Shown: positions 16,401 to 24,517 of the stretch, piece by piece | Position numbering within the stretch: the stretch's first letter is position 1 | How the letters are laid out: the number at the start of each line of letters is the position of its first letter | Source of the DNA: Streptomyces chilikensis | Lineage (GTDB): Bacteria > Actinomycetota > Actinomycetes > Streptomycetales > Streptomycetaceae | NCBI RefSeq assembly: GCF_001642695.1 | Contig: NZ_LWCC02000182.1 | Span: 1 to 34,851, forward strand | Length of the DNA stretch: 34,851 nt | Reading direction: 5' to 3' | The notes under the pieces: model-generated | What the model saw: the letters and a program-made list of their open reading frames with translations, nothing else | Databases searched by the model: none | What the model was told of the DNA's origin: nothing | Position numbers and translations under genes: made by a program

Positions 16401-17131
16401 GCGGGATCCTTGGCCTCGACACCGCCTGCCGCGGTCTTCGCGAGCGTCAGACCGCGGGTCCTCACCGGCAGGTCGAGCTGGGCGAGCTCGGGGTGGTTCG
16501 CTGCCTTGGCGTTCTTGACGACGAGAACGTGCGCAAACCCGTCCGCGCTTGCCGTGACCTTGAGGTCGACGTCCTTGAGGACGTTGCGGTAGAGAGCTGT
16601 GGGGCCATCAATTTTCGGTTTGGGCAGCTTACCCGGCCAGTCCATCGACATGAACCGGCCGTCCTTCTCCATCCTGGCGAAAGTGGCCGTGCCTCCGTCG
16701 GAGAAGGACATGGCGGTAAGGGCGGCCTTCGGGCCCCAACTGCCGTCCTCCTGACGGACGAGATCTGTGTCGATGCCCGTCCACTTGCCGTCCTTGCGGA
16801 CTCTGACCGGCTGGACGTACTGCGTGTGGGTGAAGGTGCCGTCCGGGTTGGCCACCGTGGTGGCACGTTCGTCACGGAGCGCCAGAACCTCGACACTCTT
16901 GCCGGTCCTGACCGCCTCGAACTGAGCCTCGGTGGCTCCGGACGCAGTGGCCTGCTGGTCCGCTGCGGCTGCCGACTGGGGAGCGCTCCCAGGAGTGGGC
17001 AGGACGCCGAGGCTGGTGGTCAGTACGGCGGACAGCGTGGTGGTGACCAGGACGGTCCGGCTTCTGCTGCGGATGCCGACCGAGATCCGTCTCATGAGGG
17101 TGTATCGCCTTCCGGGCGTGCCGTGTGTCAT
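13430..17131 (-). CDS. Secreted protein with two LamG/concanavalin-like domains
   Basis: A 1233-aa exported protein, probably carbohydrate- or surface-binding. ATG 17131 overlaps the stop of the preceding gene as ATGA and has GGAG 7 nt upstream; ATG 17095 (MRRISVGIRSRSRTV) is an alternative. The signal peptide has the core VLVTTTLSAVLTTSLGVL. The first about 500 residues include VYPVYIDPVNKTASRTGW, a block common at the start of streptomycete RHS-associated wall proteins. Ig/fibronectin-like segments around 500-760 are followed by LamG domain 1 (about 770-975, SVSAWVNIAERP, SWMHLIGVYDE) and LamG domain 2 (about 980-1220, LYVNGELAAKT, FSGAVDELRIFRGAL). It ends 87 bp before the RHS gene. A role in adhering to or presenting the RHS toxin is inferred from the operon. 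Confidence 0.88.
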   Translation of the reverse strand: MTHGTPGRRYTLMRRISVGIRSRSRTVLVTTTLSAVLTTSLGVLPTPGSAPQSAAAADQQATASGATEAQFEAVRTGKSVEVLALRDERATTVANPDGTFTHTQYVQPVRVRKDGKWTGIDTDLVRQEDGSWGPKAALTAMSFSDGGTATFARMEKDGRFMSMDWPGKLPKPKIDGPTALYRNVLKDVDLKVTASADGFAHVLVVKNAKAANHPELAQLDLPVRTRGLTLAKTAAGGVEAKDPATGGAVFEAAQPMMWDSSGVTPESGSETAGAETAAPPTVPAEAPTDASAAVMPPDGSRVADVGLGLARGKLTLKTDLSLLRGKDTVYPVYIDPVNKTASRTGWTMVSSHHSSSEFWKFSEDEGVGRCPADVSYLCVSSDDRKRQFFAIPTGTFEGKKIVSAEFAVTMVHTYNTSGRAVELGRVNSSGASAINSGTNWGNQPSLKDNITSKSPTNPAGSCTSTNQNVRFPVTSTVQKAADSGWDTTTFRLKAAEESDYSYWKRFCGNAHLEVTYNRPPLQPAMKDLTMAPGGVCEYGRPEEHYVAAPPKITAVIKDYDHNDVAGKTESLQAEFRVFWVKDGVEYSKTAMTAAVSTRNAKSSSQTGVATFTYTVGDDVTGDGQAGFTVPQNVVIGWEVRGYDGQHSGPWSSAGDVSTRCEFIYDATAPKPPVISSTDYPSDGAWHAGVGDYGSFTFDSSDADVTSYVYRFKGDSDWKQIESVTAGGPATVRWMPPDEGPMYVEAKAVDGAGNARKTVTAYTFLVSDGRAPVAGWTLGDAKGSTSAAGTSGAPAAAAGSGVTFGNAGPTGPADTAASFDGTAGAYLDAGVPVVDTSRTFSVSAWVNIAERPADDITIVSQDGSGQPGFELGYDVDTQSWVFRTPTAELETMGTWKVSGATAIPDSWMHLIGVYDEVTGKLSLSVDGDLLEEDIQARPTPWDATGPLQIGRKIDLDGYTGHFKGSISDVQVHDRVITEAEGETLGGSSAAQLAYWAMDSAASGAVPDETEGGVGLTLGGGASVYLPDDSCDPALDPDCMPVAEPLWGDGHLALDGVDDHATRGAGLLAKEDSFTLTTRARLASSAPGKDLTVLSLAGSAGSALEVRYVVETDRWQLRTTDKDGASAAVSEIVSNISAPSSEGDGDHLAVVYSAVLGDVLLYVNGELAAKTAWDNSWDFTTASVQVGRTVTGSTASGHFSGAVDELRIFRGALDPSMVPLVAGLVSGESIADTVS

Positions 17132-18717
17132 CCGACCACTCCGAAGGAGGTGCCGGCGTCGGGGATGCCGCCCGTGCCCGGCTTGAACGTGGTGGTGCCA
17201 ACGCTGCTCGTGCCTTCGACCGATGCCCACGGCAGCACGTACAGAACGCCCTTGGAGGTGTCCGTGCCCTTACTGAAGGGCACGCCGACGTAGAGGTTGG
17301 CACTCCCGGAAGTCATGCTCATGCCCGTGTAGTCGCGCGCGGAGGCCGCTCCGGGAAGCACGCTTCCGCTGGCAGCCCTCGTGATGATCTTGTCGTTGGC
17401 GCCGATGGACGTGCCCAGCGGACGAAGGATGTGCACCGCGCCGGCATCCGTGACCGTCCCTGCCTCGCGGCCGGGAATGCCCACGGCAAGCCGGATCGTG
17501 GCGTCGCTGCTCACGACGGACGCATTCAGGTTGGCAATCGCCACCCGCTGCCCGAAGTGGTCACCGGCGGTCGCGTCGCCCTCCACACCCTCCTGGGAGG
17601 CGTCGGCAACCGCGATCTCCGTGTAGGTGCCGGACGGCTGGATTCTCAGCACCATGACCGTGCCCGCTCCGGCCACCGAGCCGATGGCTTCGCCCGGTGT
17701 CCCGATCGCCAGCAGGGCGTCGGAGTTGTAGGTCTGGTCGCCGGGGCGGAAATTCGTCATGTCGATCGACGTACCGAACTGATCACCGGCCTCTGCCGCG
17801 CCGGTCAGCCCCTCCCCCACACCTCCTTGGTCGATTCCGGCCAGTGGCGTGGGGAAGCCCTGGGCGAGCGTGTGGTTGAAAACGGCAACAGCGCCTGCGA
17901 AGGGAGCGTCGCTTCCGATCTTCTCCCCGGGCGCGCCGACGGCGAAGTACCGGTTGGTGCCGGTGAGCGAGTATCCGAAGCGGTCGTGCGCTTCGACGAC
18001 GCCGGGTACACCCGGGTCGTCCTCGTTGATCGTGACCTTGGTCGTGCCCTGCATGTAGTGGACGCAGCCGGCGTCTGCGTAGTCCTTGCCGCCGCTGGTC
18101 ACGTTCTCACCTGGGGCGCCGACGAGCAGGTAGGCGGCATTGGCCGAAGTCGTCCCCGCCTGCAGGGAGAAGCCGAACCGGTCGTATTCCTCGGTCGCCG
18201 TTCCAGGATGGAACTGCGCCTGCGTGTAGGACTCGATGACGGAACCACTTCCGACGCCGGCGGGTGTCCCATGTATGACCCAGATCACTCCGGCGTCACG
18301 GAGCTGGGCTCCGTCCTTGGCGATGTCCTCGTACGGAGCTCCGACGACCAGGTCCGTACATCCGTCACCGTCCGCGTCGTAGGACGCTCGTGAGGTGCCG
18401 AACTCGTCACCCCGCTCCACGGCGGCGTTCATGCCGGTGGTCGCCTGCGAGATCTCGAAGACTCCCTTGTCGGCCCCCAGCACAACCCGGACCAGTCCAG
18501 CTCGTTTCACGCCATTCACGGTGGCCTTGGGATCGGAGACGACCGTGTCGGTCACTCCGTCCCCGTTGAAATCGCTGGTGGTCCCGCCGGTACAGGAGGC
18601 CACGGCTACCGCCGGCTCCCCCGTCGAGATTTGGCCACCAGTGAGAGCAACGGTCAAACCCAATGATGTCGCGATCCAACCGACGGACCTCGCGCGTCTG
18701 CGCACGAACTGATACAC
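17128..18717 (-). CDS. Secreted FG-GAP (integrin-alpha-like) beta-propeller protein
   Basis: A 529-aa exported protein and the first gene of the operon. GTG 18717 is chosen: it follows a G-rich ribosome site and gives a clean signal peptide (RRRARSVGW, then IATSLGLTVALTGG). The mature part carries about seven FG-GAP-type blades, each with a VGAPGE-like core: DFNGDGVTDTVVSDP, DADGDGCTDLVVGAP, LLVGAPGENV, FAVGAPGEKI, LAIGTPGEAI, LAVGIPGREA and LYVGVPFSKG. The first two also contain Ca-binding DxNGDG loops. Seven blades match the integrin-alpha propeller, a protein- and glycan-binding fold. Its stop overlaps the next ATG. Binding partner unknown; involvement in attachment or toxin display is inferred. 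Confidence 0.88.
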   Translation of the reverse strand: MYQFVRRRARSVGWIATSLGLTVALTGGQISTGEPAVAVASCTGGTTSDFNGDGVTDTVVSDPKATVNGVKRAGLVRVVLGADKGVFEISQATTGMNAAVERGDEFGTSRASYDADGDGCTDLVVGAPYEDIAKDGAQLRDAGVIWVIHGTPAGVGSGSVIESYTQAQFHPGTATEEYDRFGFSLQAGTTSANAAYLLVGAPGENVTSGGKDYADAGCVHYMQGTTKVTINEDDPGVPGVVEAHDRFGYSLTGTNRYFAVGAPGEKIGSDAPFAGAVAVFNHTLAQGFPTPLAGIDQGGVGEGLTGAAEAGDQFGTSIDMTNFRPGDQTYNSDALLAIGTPGEAIGSVAGAGTVMVLRIQPSGTYTEIAVADASQEGVEGDATAGDHFGQRVAIANLNASVVSSDATIRLAVGIPGREAGTVTDAGAVHILRPLGTSIGANDKIITRAASGSVLPGAASARDYTGMSMTSGSANLYVGVPFSKGTDTSKGVLYVLPWASVEGTSSVGTTTFKPGTGGIPDAGTSFGVVG

Positions 18718-18802
18718 CCCGCCCCCCTTTCCTCGGGCGCACCGAAGGATGAACACCCGACCCACGAGCCGCAATGAAGGTAAAAAATCAAACGAGCGAG
18801 AA

Positions 18803-18831
18803 CTTAAGTAGCACAGCGGCACGCATGTCAA
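18803..18831 (-). promoter_or_regulatory. Candidate sigma-70-type promoter of the FG-GAP/LamG/RHS/imm operon
   Basis: On the minus strand a perfect TTGACA at 18831-18826 is followed, 15-18 nt later, by an AT-rich CTACTTAAGT that can act as the -10. Transcription would start near 18797, leaving a leader of about 80 nt before the GTG at 18717. The surrounding 18790-18900 is visibly more AT-rich than the flanking genes. Confidence 0.5.
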
Positions 18832-18938
18832 ACGCCGCCCGAATTATGCGACACAAGCAGCCACAACTCTTAAAGGAACCGGAATCTAGCCTTCCGCCCA
18901 AAACAGGGCACTTCTGTCGATGACGGATCGTTCGTCAC

Positions 18939-18967
18939 TTGACGGCTGGGCGCGAAGCCTTCATATT
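18939..18967 (+). promoter_or_regulatory. Candidate sigma-70-type promoter for the secreted hydrolase
   Basis: TTGACG (18939-18944), a 17-nt spacer, and CATATT (18962-18967) form a plausible -35/-10 pair pointing at the hydrolase gene, with an expected leader of about 120 nt. It is divergent from, and about 110 bp away from, the operon promoter candidate. Confidence 0.45.
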
Positions 18968-19094
18968 TCTTTTGGCTTCATTCCACTGAACGTCCACCGG
19001 CCAGCCACAGATGGTTACGGACGGAACGGGTCGTTCTAGGACACAGGTGACCACAGGGGTGCCCGATGAAGCTCGTGACGAGCAGGAGAAAGAG

Positions 19095-19991
19095 ATGCGC
19101 CGCCTCTGGACTCACCTCGTGGTCTGCACTGCCCTGGTAGGGGCATTGCTGGCCGTAGGGGCCAATCCGAGTACCGCGTCCAGCGAGCGGCAGGAAGCCG
19201 TCTACTCATACGGTTCCCATGCCCGCCAGAAAATGGACGCCTACTGGCACACATCGAGCTCCGCGCAGCCCGCCATCGTCATCCTGCACGGCGGTTACTG
19301 GTATGAGGACTCGGGCTGGGCGACCTGGTCGCGCACGTTTGCCGACCAGGGATACGCCGTGTTTTCGGTCGATTACCGGCTTAATTTCGACGCCGCATGG
19401 CCGGCCCAGCGCAACGATGCCATTTCGGCCCTTGGCTGGATACGGTCCAACGCCTCGAAGTTCGACCTGGACCCCGACAGGATCGTGCTCCTCGGCTCTT
19501 CGGCAGGAGGCCAGATCGCAACAGCGGTCGGCACCTACGGAGCAGGAGCGGACCGAGTCAGCGGCGTGGTGGCGCTTTCACCTGTCGCTTCCCCTTATCG
19601 CGCGTGGAACGACGGCAACCACGACACCAGCACCGCCAAGGAGCGAAAGGTTCGGGACAACGCCGCCATTCTGGCGCGATGCTTCCCCGACCCCGCCGAC
19701 ACGGATACGTCCATGCATCCGAGCTGCTGGGGCACCTGGAAGGACATGGTCGTGAAGAACCGGGCGTCCGGTACGGATGACGCCCCGATGTACTTGATCC
19801 ACTCCGTCGGCGACTTCGTGTCTCCCCAGCACTCCCTCGACCTGGAGGCGGCAGAAGAGGTGGATCATGACATGCCTTCCGACGGAGTGACCGTCGAGAT
19901 CACGCCGGACAGCTCGGCACACGGCGGGGCCTTGCTCGACGCCCCTGGCATGCCGGAGAAGGTTCTCGCCTGGATTGACGCGCAGGTGTGA
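19095..19991 (+). CDS. Secreted alpha/beta-hydrolase (esterase/lipase-like)
   Basis: A 298-aa exported serine hydrolase. ATG 19095 with GGAG 6 nt upstream gives a signal peptide (MRRLWTHLVVCTALVGALLA, cleavage after AST-A-like residues); the frame is open from 19011 but earlier codons have no ribosome site. The oxyanion-hole motif HGGYW is at 65-69, the nucleophile elbow GSSAGG has S136, and D240 (SVGDFVSP) and H276 (SSAHGG) complete a likely Ser-Asp-His triad. The layout fits the BD-FAE/kynurenine-formamidase-like branch, whose substrates are carboxylic esters; the actual substrate is unknown. It is transcribed divergently from the toxin operon and precedes the Stealth gene by 110 bp, perhaps co-transcribed. 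Confidence 0.88.
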   Translation: MRRLWTHLVVCTALVGALLAVGANPSTASSERQEAVYSYGSHARQKMDAYWHTSSSAQPAIVILHGGYWYEDSGWATWSRTFADQGYAVFSVDYRLNFDAAWPAQRNDAISALGWIRSNASKFDLDPDRIVLLGSSAGGQIATAVGTYGAGADRVSGVVALSPVASPYRAWNDGNHDTSTAKERKVRDNAAILARCFPDPADTDTSMHPSCWGTWKDMVVKNRASGTDDAPMYLIHSVGDFVSPQHSLDLEAAEEVDHDMPSDGVTVEITPDSSAHGGALLDAPGMPEKVLAWIDAQV

Positions 19992-20101
19992 CCAGGCCAC
20001 GTGGCCAGAAGCACACATCCCAGCACACCTCACCAACAGGCGAGGTACATATCATCGAATAAATATCCCTGACCTCTTGGACTAAGAAACGGGGCACCGC
20101 C

Positions 20102-21907
20102 ATGCCTTCCGCCTTGTCGACCGCCGCCAAACGCATCGCGCCCCGTCACATCAGGGCGCGAAGAGAGCAGGAGCGGCTACAGGCAGCCACCGCCGAGAAG
20201 GCACGGCAGCAAGCGGAGGCACGGCGCCGCAAAGAGGAGCGGATCGCTGCGCGGCGGAGCGCGATGCTCGCTTCGAACCCTGACGTCACCGAGTTGACCG
20301 TCCAGGGACGTACGTACTACGGCCGCACGGTCACCTCTTTCACCGCCGAGGCCGCCCGTGCCCGGCATCTTCACCTGGTCACGGACGCACTGGCGCACGC
20401 CGGCGTCGATTACTTCCTGGTGCCCGGCAGGTCCACGCGTCGCCACGTGGTCGGAATGCGGATCGACGATCGGAAACCCTTCCTGAGCGCGCTGAGGGAG
20501 CTGTACGGCACGGCGCCGCTCTATGCCGCAAAGCCCGGCAAGGACGCGTGGCCCGACGACGCCTCCCTCTACGCCGACGGAGCCCTGCCCACCTCCCTCA
20601 AGCGTTCCCGGGTGATCCGCTTCGCCGAGCTGCAACTCGGTCCGGCCGGACAGGTCCTGTCGGGATTCGAGGACGGATGCGAAGTGGAGTTCTGGCAGGA
20701 CGGCGATGAACTGCGGGCCGCCGGCGCCGCCGCGGGCAGCGATTCCGAGGCTGTGAGCAAGGCGGCCGAGCGACTGTCCTCGCTACGCACCCAGCTCCCC
20801 GACAGCGCGCTCCCCGGCACGCTGATCGCACCTCGCGCCAACGCCATATCCGACTCCCTCACCGCCGAAGCCCGAATACCCGCGACCCGTCGGATACAGG
20901 GACGTGATCACCCCACCTTCCGGGACTTCTTCCAGCCTGCGATCGACGCGGTCGACTTCGACATCGATGTCGTCTACACCTGGGTGGACGGATCCGACCC
21001 GCGTCTGGCCGCACAGCGCGAGTCCTACCGCAACGGTTCACCGGCCCCTCGCCGCATTCACGCGCGGGAGACCAGCGCGTCCCGCTACACCAGCCACGAC
21101 GAGCTGAAGTACTCCCTGCGCTCTCTGGAGATGTACGCACCGTTCGTCCGCAACATCTTCATCGTCACGGACGGACAGATCCCGTCCTGGCTGAACACCT
21201 CCATGACCGGAATACGCGTCGTGGACCACAAGGATATTTTCGCTGATCCAGAAGCGCTGCCGGTGTTCAATTCCCACGCCATCGGCACCCAGCTCCACCA
21301 CATCGAGGGTCTGTCCGAGCGTTATCTGTATTTCAACGACGACGTCTTCCTGGGACGCCCGATCACCGCGGAGCACTTCTTCCACGGCAACGGCATAGCG
21401 AAGCTGCCCTTCTCCCCGTTCCAGTACGGCCTCGGCTCGCCGCTGGGCGACGAACCCGCGCCGAACTCAGCCGGCAAGAATGTCCGGCAACTGCTCCTCG
21501 AGAAGCACGGCCGGTTCATCGTCAACAAATTCATGCACACACCGCATCCGCAGATTCGCAGCGTGATGCGGGACATCGAGGAACTCTTCACCGAAGACGT
21601 TGAGCGCACCAGCCGTTCACGATTCCGCGCCATCACCGACATCGCCATGGGCGCCAGTCTCCACCATCACCATGCGTACCTGACCGGGCGTGCCGTCCCC
21701 GGCACGTTCAAGCTGCGCTATGTGGACATCGCACGTGAGGACGCCGCGGAGCGGCTCGCTGAGCTTCGGGCGAGCCGCAGCTTCGACTTTTTCTGCCTCA
21801 ACGACGTCAATACACCGCCCGAGCTGCAAGAAACCACAACGGAAATGCTGCGCGGCTTCCTGGAGGACTACTTCCCCTTCCCCAGCCGCTTCGAGCGCCA
21901 AGGCTGA
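20102..21907 (+). CDS. Stealth-family sugar-1-phosphate transferase
   Basis: A 601-aa protein of the Stealth family, relatives of GlcNAc-1-phosphotransferase that build hexose-phosphate capsule or wall polymers. Residues 12-55 are a long, charged, probably coiled helix (REQERLQ ... RRKEERIAARR). The conserved regions follow in order: CR1 DVVYTWVDGSDP (about 286), CR2 SRYTSHDELKYSLRSLEMY with NIFIVTDGQ (about 326-358) and YLYFNDDVFLG, CR3 with FMHTPHPQIRSV (about 475), and CR4 FFCLNDV (about 564). All blocks look intact. No signal peptide, so cytoplasmic or membrane-peripheral. Not a known partner of RHS toxins; it may modify the cell surface on which they act. Followed by two terminator hairpins. 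Confidence 0.9.
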   Translation: MPSALSTAAKRIAPRHIRARREQERLQAATAEKARQQAEARRRKEERIAARRSAMLASNPDVTELTVQGRTYYGRTVTSFTAEAARARHLHLVTDALAHAGVDYFLVPGRSTRRHVVGMRIDDRKPFLSALRELYGTAPLYAAKPGKDAWPDDASLYADGALPTSLKRSRVIRFAELQLGPAGQVLSGFEDGCEVEFWQDGDELRAAGAAAGSDSEAVSKAAERLSSLRTQLPDSALPGTLIAPRANAISDSLTAEARIPATRRIQGRDHPTFRDFFQPAIDAVDFDIDVVYTWVDGSDPRLAAQRESYRNGSPAPRRIHARETSASRYTSHDELKYSLRSLEMYAPFVRNIFIVTDGQIPSWLNTSMTGIRVVDHKDIFADPEALPVFNSHAIGTQLHHIEGLSERYLYFNDDVFLGRPITAEHFFHGNGIAKLPFSPFQYGLGSPLGDEPAPNSAGKNVRQLLLEKHGRFIVNKFMHTPHPQIRSVMRDIEELFTEDVERTSRSRFRAITDIAMGASLHHHHAYLTGRAVPGTFKLRYVDIAREDAAERLAELRASRSFDFFCLNDVNTPPELQETTTEMLRGFLEDYFPFPSRFERQG

Positions 21908-22032
21908 ACTCGTGGCGCGCCGGCCTCATCCGACGTGGGCGGCGGGGAGATGCTCGTCGGCAGATCCAAGTGTCCGCGGGATCCGTGGCCAACCGCGCGC
22001 AGTGATGGATCGTCCGTCGGTTGGTGTTGCTT

Positions 22033-22061
22033 GAGCGGTCTGGTGACAGTCCAGACCGCTC
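22033..22061 (+). terminator. Hairpin terminator after the Stealth gene
   Basis: GAGCGGTCTGG (22033-22043), the loop TGACAGT and the exact complement CCAGACCGCTC (22051-22061) form an 11-bp perfect stem about 125 bp after the Stealth stop. Confidence 0.65.
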
Positions 22062-22085
22062 GGCCCACTACTGCGTGGGCCTTTT
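22062..22085 (+). terminator. Second hairpin with T-tract, directly adjoining the first
   Basis: GGCCCAC, TACTGC loop, GTGGGCC, then TTTT: a 7-bp GC stem followed by a T-run, the textbook intrinsic terminator form. It begins at the base after the preceding hairpin ends, giving a double terminator that isolates the Stealth transcript from the recombinase. Confidence 0.75.
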
Positions 22086-22199
22086 CCGGGCACGACCAAG
22101 CTTCACTCCTTCGGGTCAACTGCCTGACGCGCAGGTGCAGGAAGACACCAGTATGGGCAGGTCGCAGAAAAGGCATTCGTGCCCTGGGAGGTGCCCCTC

Positions 22200-23672
22200 G
22201 TGGCGGCCCTACGCGACACAGCCGAATCTTCATTCGAACCGCCGACGCCATCGGGGCTACTGTCTCAGTGGGCTCGGGACAGCCCTGACTCGGCGCCTTC
22301 GAGTCTCCCGTCAGGCGGTCTTCGGTTCGCGTTCTACGGCCGGATGTCCACGGAGGACCACCAGGACCCGGCATCGTCCAGGGCTTGGCAGTTGATGGGG
22401 GCGCAGGCGCTGGTGTCGGGGCATGGGCGGATCGTCGCGGAGTTCTTCGACGTCGGCCGCAGCCGCACGGTTCCCTGGGCGCGCCGTCCCGAGGCCGCGG
22501 CGTTGTTGGTGGCGTTGGCGGATCCGGGGCGGGAGTTCGATGCGGTGGTGATCGGGTCGAGTGAGCGGGCCTTCTACGGCAACCAGTTCGCCACCATGGC
22601 TCCTCTCTTCGATCATTACGGGGTCGAGGTGTGGGTGCCGGAGCTGGGCGGTGCCGTGGACCCGAAGGTGGGCGGGCAGGAGGAGTTGATGATCCTGCTG
22701 GGGATCCTGTCCAAGCGGGAGATCGCCCGGGCCAGGATCCGCACCCGGGCGGCAATGACCGTGCAGGCCCGGGACCAGGGCCGCTACCTCGGAGGCCGCC
22801 CGCCCTACGGTTACCGACTGGTGGACGCCGGCCCGCACCCGAACCGGGCCCTCGCCCGCCGCGGCGTGTGCGCGCAAACCCTGGCCGTACACCCCGAGTG
22901 CGGACCCGTCGTCTCGTGGATCTTCGCCCAGCGCCTGGCCGGACACAGCATGGCCCGCATCACCCGCGCCCTCAACGACGCCAGCATCCCCTGCCCGGCC
23001 GCCGCGGACACCGCCCGCAACCCGCACCGGACAGGACGGCGGTGGGTGCTGCACTCGGTGCGGGCGATACTCGCCAACCCCCGCTACACCGGACGCCAGG
23101 TCTGGAACCGCCAGCGCACCGACCACGACCTCATCGACCCGGACAACACCTCACTCGGACACCGTGACGTCACCCGGTGGAACACCACCGCCGACTGGAT
23201 CATCTCCACCCGTCCCGCGCACCCGGCGCTGGTCAGCGAGGCCGACTTCGTCGCCGTCCAGCAGATCCGCACCCGCCCGCAGCCAGTACCGGGCCGGACT
23301 TACCCGCTGGCCGGACTGCTGTGCTGCGGCGTCTGCGGCCGCCGTATGGAATCGCACTGGGTGCACGAGCACCCGGGCTACCGGTGCCGTCACGGACACA
23401 CCAGCGCCAGCCGGCCCGACCCGGCCCGCACGCCGAACGCATATGCCCGCGAGGACCAGGTCCTCCCCCGTCTGCCCGCCCTGTACCTGCGTCTCACCGG
23501 CCGTATCGACACGGCCAGGCCCGAGGCTCCGTCCTGCGGGTCGGTGTCGCCGCCCACGGTCGAGCAGGCCGTCGCCCATCTCCGCGACCAGGAGATCACC
23601 CTCGTCTACGACCCCGCGGCCAGGACCCTGACCTCGGACACACCTCGAGCAGAAAGGATCACCATCGGCTGA
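22200..23672 (+). CDS. Large serine recombinase
   Basis: A 490-aa large serine recombinase of a type common in Streptomyces. GTG 22200 is favoured because GGGAGG lies 8 nt upstream; an in-frame GTG at 22179 has no such site. The resolvase domain begins LRFAFYGRMSTED, with S50 as the nucleophile, and includes VVIGSSERAFYGNQ and ILSKREIARARIRTRAAM. The recombinase domain (about 190-330) contains GGRPPYGYRLVDAGPHPNRA and ANPRYTGRQVWNRQR. A zinc ribbon (CCGVCGRRME ... YRCRHGHT) follows at about 375-405. It lacks the long coiled-coil C-terminus of phage integrases. No att sites or partner genes are visible; it stands alone between terminators and debris. Target DNA unknown. Confidence 0.88.
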   Translation: MAALRDTAESSFEPPTPSGLLSQWARDSPDSAPSSLPSGGLRFAFYGRMSTEDHQDPASSRAWQLMGAQALVSGHGRIVAEFFDVGRSRTVPWARRPEAAALLVALADPGREFDAVVIGSSERAFYGNQFATMAPLFDHYGVEVWVPELGGAVDPKVGGQEELMILLGILSKREIARARIRTRAAMTVQARDQGRYLGGRPPYGYRLVDAGPHPNRALARRGVCAQTLAVHPECGPVVSWIFAQRLAGHSMARITRALNDASIPCPAAADTARNPHRTGRRWVLHSVRAILANPRYTGRQVWNRQRTDHDLIDPDNTSLGHRDVTRWNTTADWIISTRPAHPALVSEADFVAVQQIRTRPQPVPGRTYPLAGLLCCGVCGRRMESHWVHEHPGYRCRHGHTSASRPDPARTPNAYAREDQVLPRLPALYLRLTGRIDTARPEAPSCGSVSPPTVEQAVAHLRDQEITLVYDPAARTLTSDTPRAERITIG

Positions 23673-24022
23673 CCACCCACGAGGCCGGCAAGACACCGGA
23701 GAAAGGAGGAGAGCGCCAGGGAGAAAAGGCCGGAACGCAGAACACCCGCCCCGGCCGGAAGCCGATGCGGGTGCCGATCGCCCCTGCCCGGGAACCGGGC
23801 CCCGTGGGGCAATTGTGTGTCCGAGTCTGAGTTGCCCGCCAACGATACGCTCGTGGTCGCACAAGGACATCTCGGCCTCAGCCCTGGGACAGCCGGTTCC
23901 GCAGTGCGGTGACCCAGCTCCGGCCGGGTCGGACGCCTGCCCACGTACGCATAGTTTCCGCCACGCCCCCACCGAGCCGTCGCAGGCGCCGCTCCCCTGA
24001 CCCCTTTCCCGGCGGCGACCGC
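23673..24022. other. Gene-free spacer after the recombinase
   Basis: About 350 bp without a supportable gene. It holds a 7-bp stem (CACCCGC ... GCGGGTG, around 23745-23775) and a small GC palindrome (GCCCCGTGGGGC, about 23802-23813) that may end recombinase transcription. A minus-strand frame (24090-23878) ends with VTALRNRLSQG but has no start or domain I can defend. Confidence 0.4.
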
Positions 24023-24517
24023 TCAGAAGTTGCCGTATCCCTGGCCGTCTCCGGCGGCGTTGTAGACCTCGACGGACACGTCTCCGTCAACGCTCTCCTG
24101 CCAGTCAGTGAGGGCGTCCAAAATCAGTTCTGCTTCCGACTCGTAGTCGTAATCGGAGCCCCCGAAGTCCGTAAAGATCTTCACGTCCTCAGCCCACCAG
24201 TTGTCGTCGTTCCCGTCGATATTCTTGATCTTGACGACGTGGGCAACGGCGGCCTTCTGGTGCTCCGTTCCGTGCTTCTTCGTGTACGCCTTGAACTCTC
24301 TGGCCCACTCCTGAGCCGTCCAGTCCCCCTTGGGTTCCGACTCGACGCGCTCCGCCTTGACGGTCGCCTCCCGCGTCGGCGGTGCCACGGTTGCTGCCGC
24401 CTGTGGGCTTGTTTGCGGTGCGGCGTCGCCGTCGACACTGGCCACCCCGATGGCTATGCCGAGGGCAAGGCTTGCGACCCCCGTGCCTACGTAGCCGAAG
24501 ATATGACGAGTATCCAT
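24023..24517 (-). CDS. Small exported or membrane-anchored protein of unknown function
   Basis: A 164-aa protein. ATG 24517 is preceded by a strong AAGGGGGG ribosome site 5 nt away. Residues 1-30 are a signal peptide or membrane anchor (MDTRHIFGYVGTGVASLALG, then IAIGVASV). A low-complexity Ala/Pro/Thr linker (about 31-60) leads to an acidic globular part with TAQEWAREFKAYTKKHGTEH and a C-terminal DGDVSVEVYNAAG strand. No cysteine in a lipobox and no known domain that I recognise. It is a single-gene unit read toward the recombinase. Probably a real, surface-exposed protein, since its codon use and ribosome site are good; function unknown. Confidence 0.75.
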   Translation of the reverse strand: MDTRHIFGYVGTGVASLALGIAIGVASVDGDAAPQTSPQAAATVAPPTREATVKAERVESEPKGDWTAQEWAREFKAYTKKHGTEHQKAAVAHVVKIKNIDGNDDNWWAEDVKIFTDFGGSDYDYESEAELILDALTDWQESVDGDVSVEVYNAAGDGQGYGNF

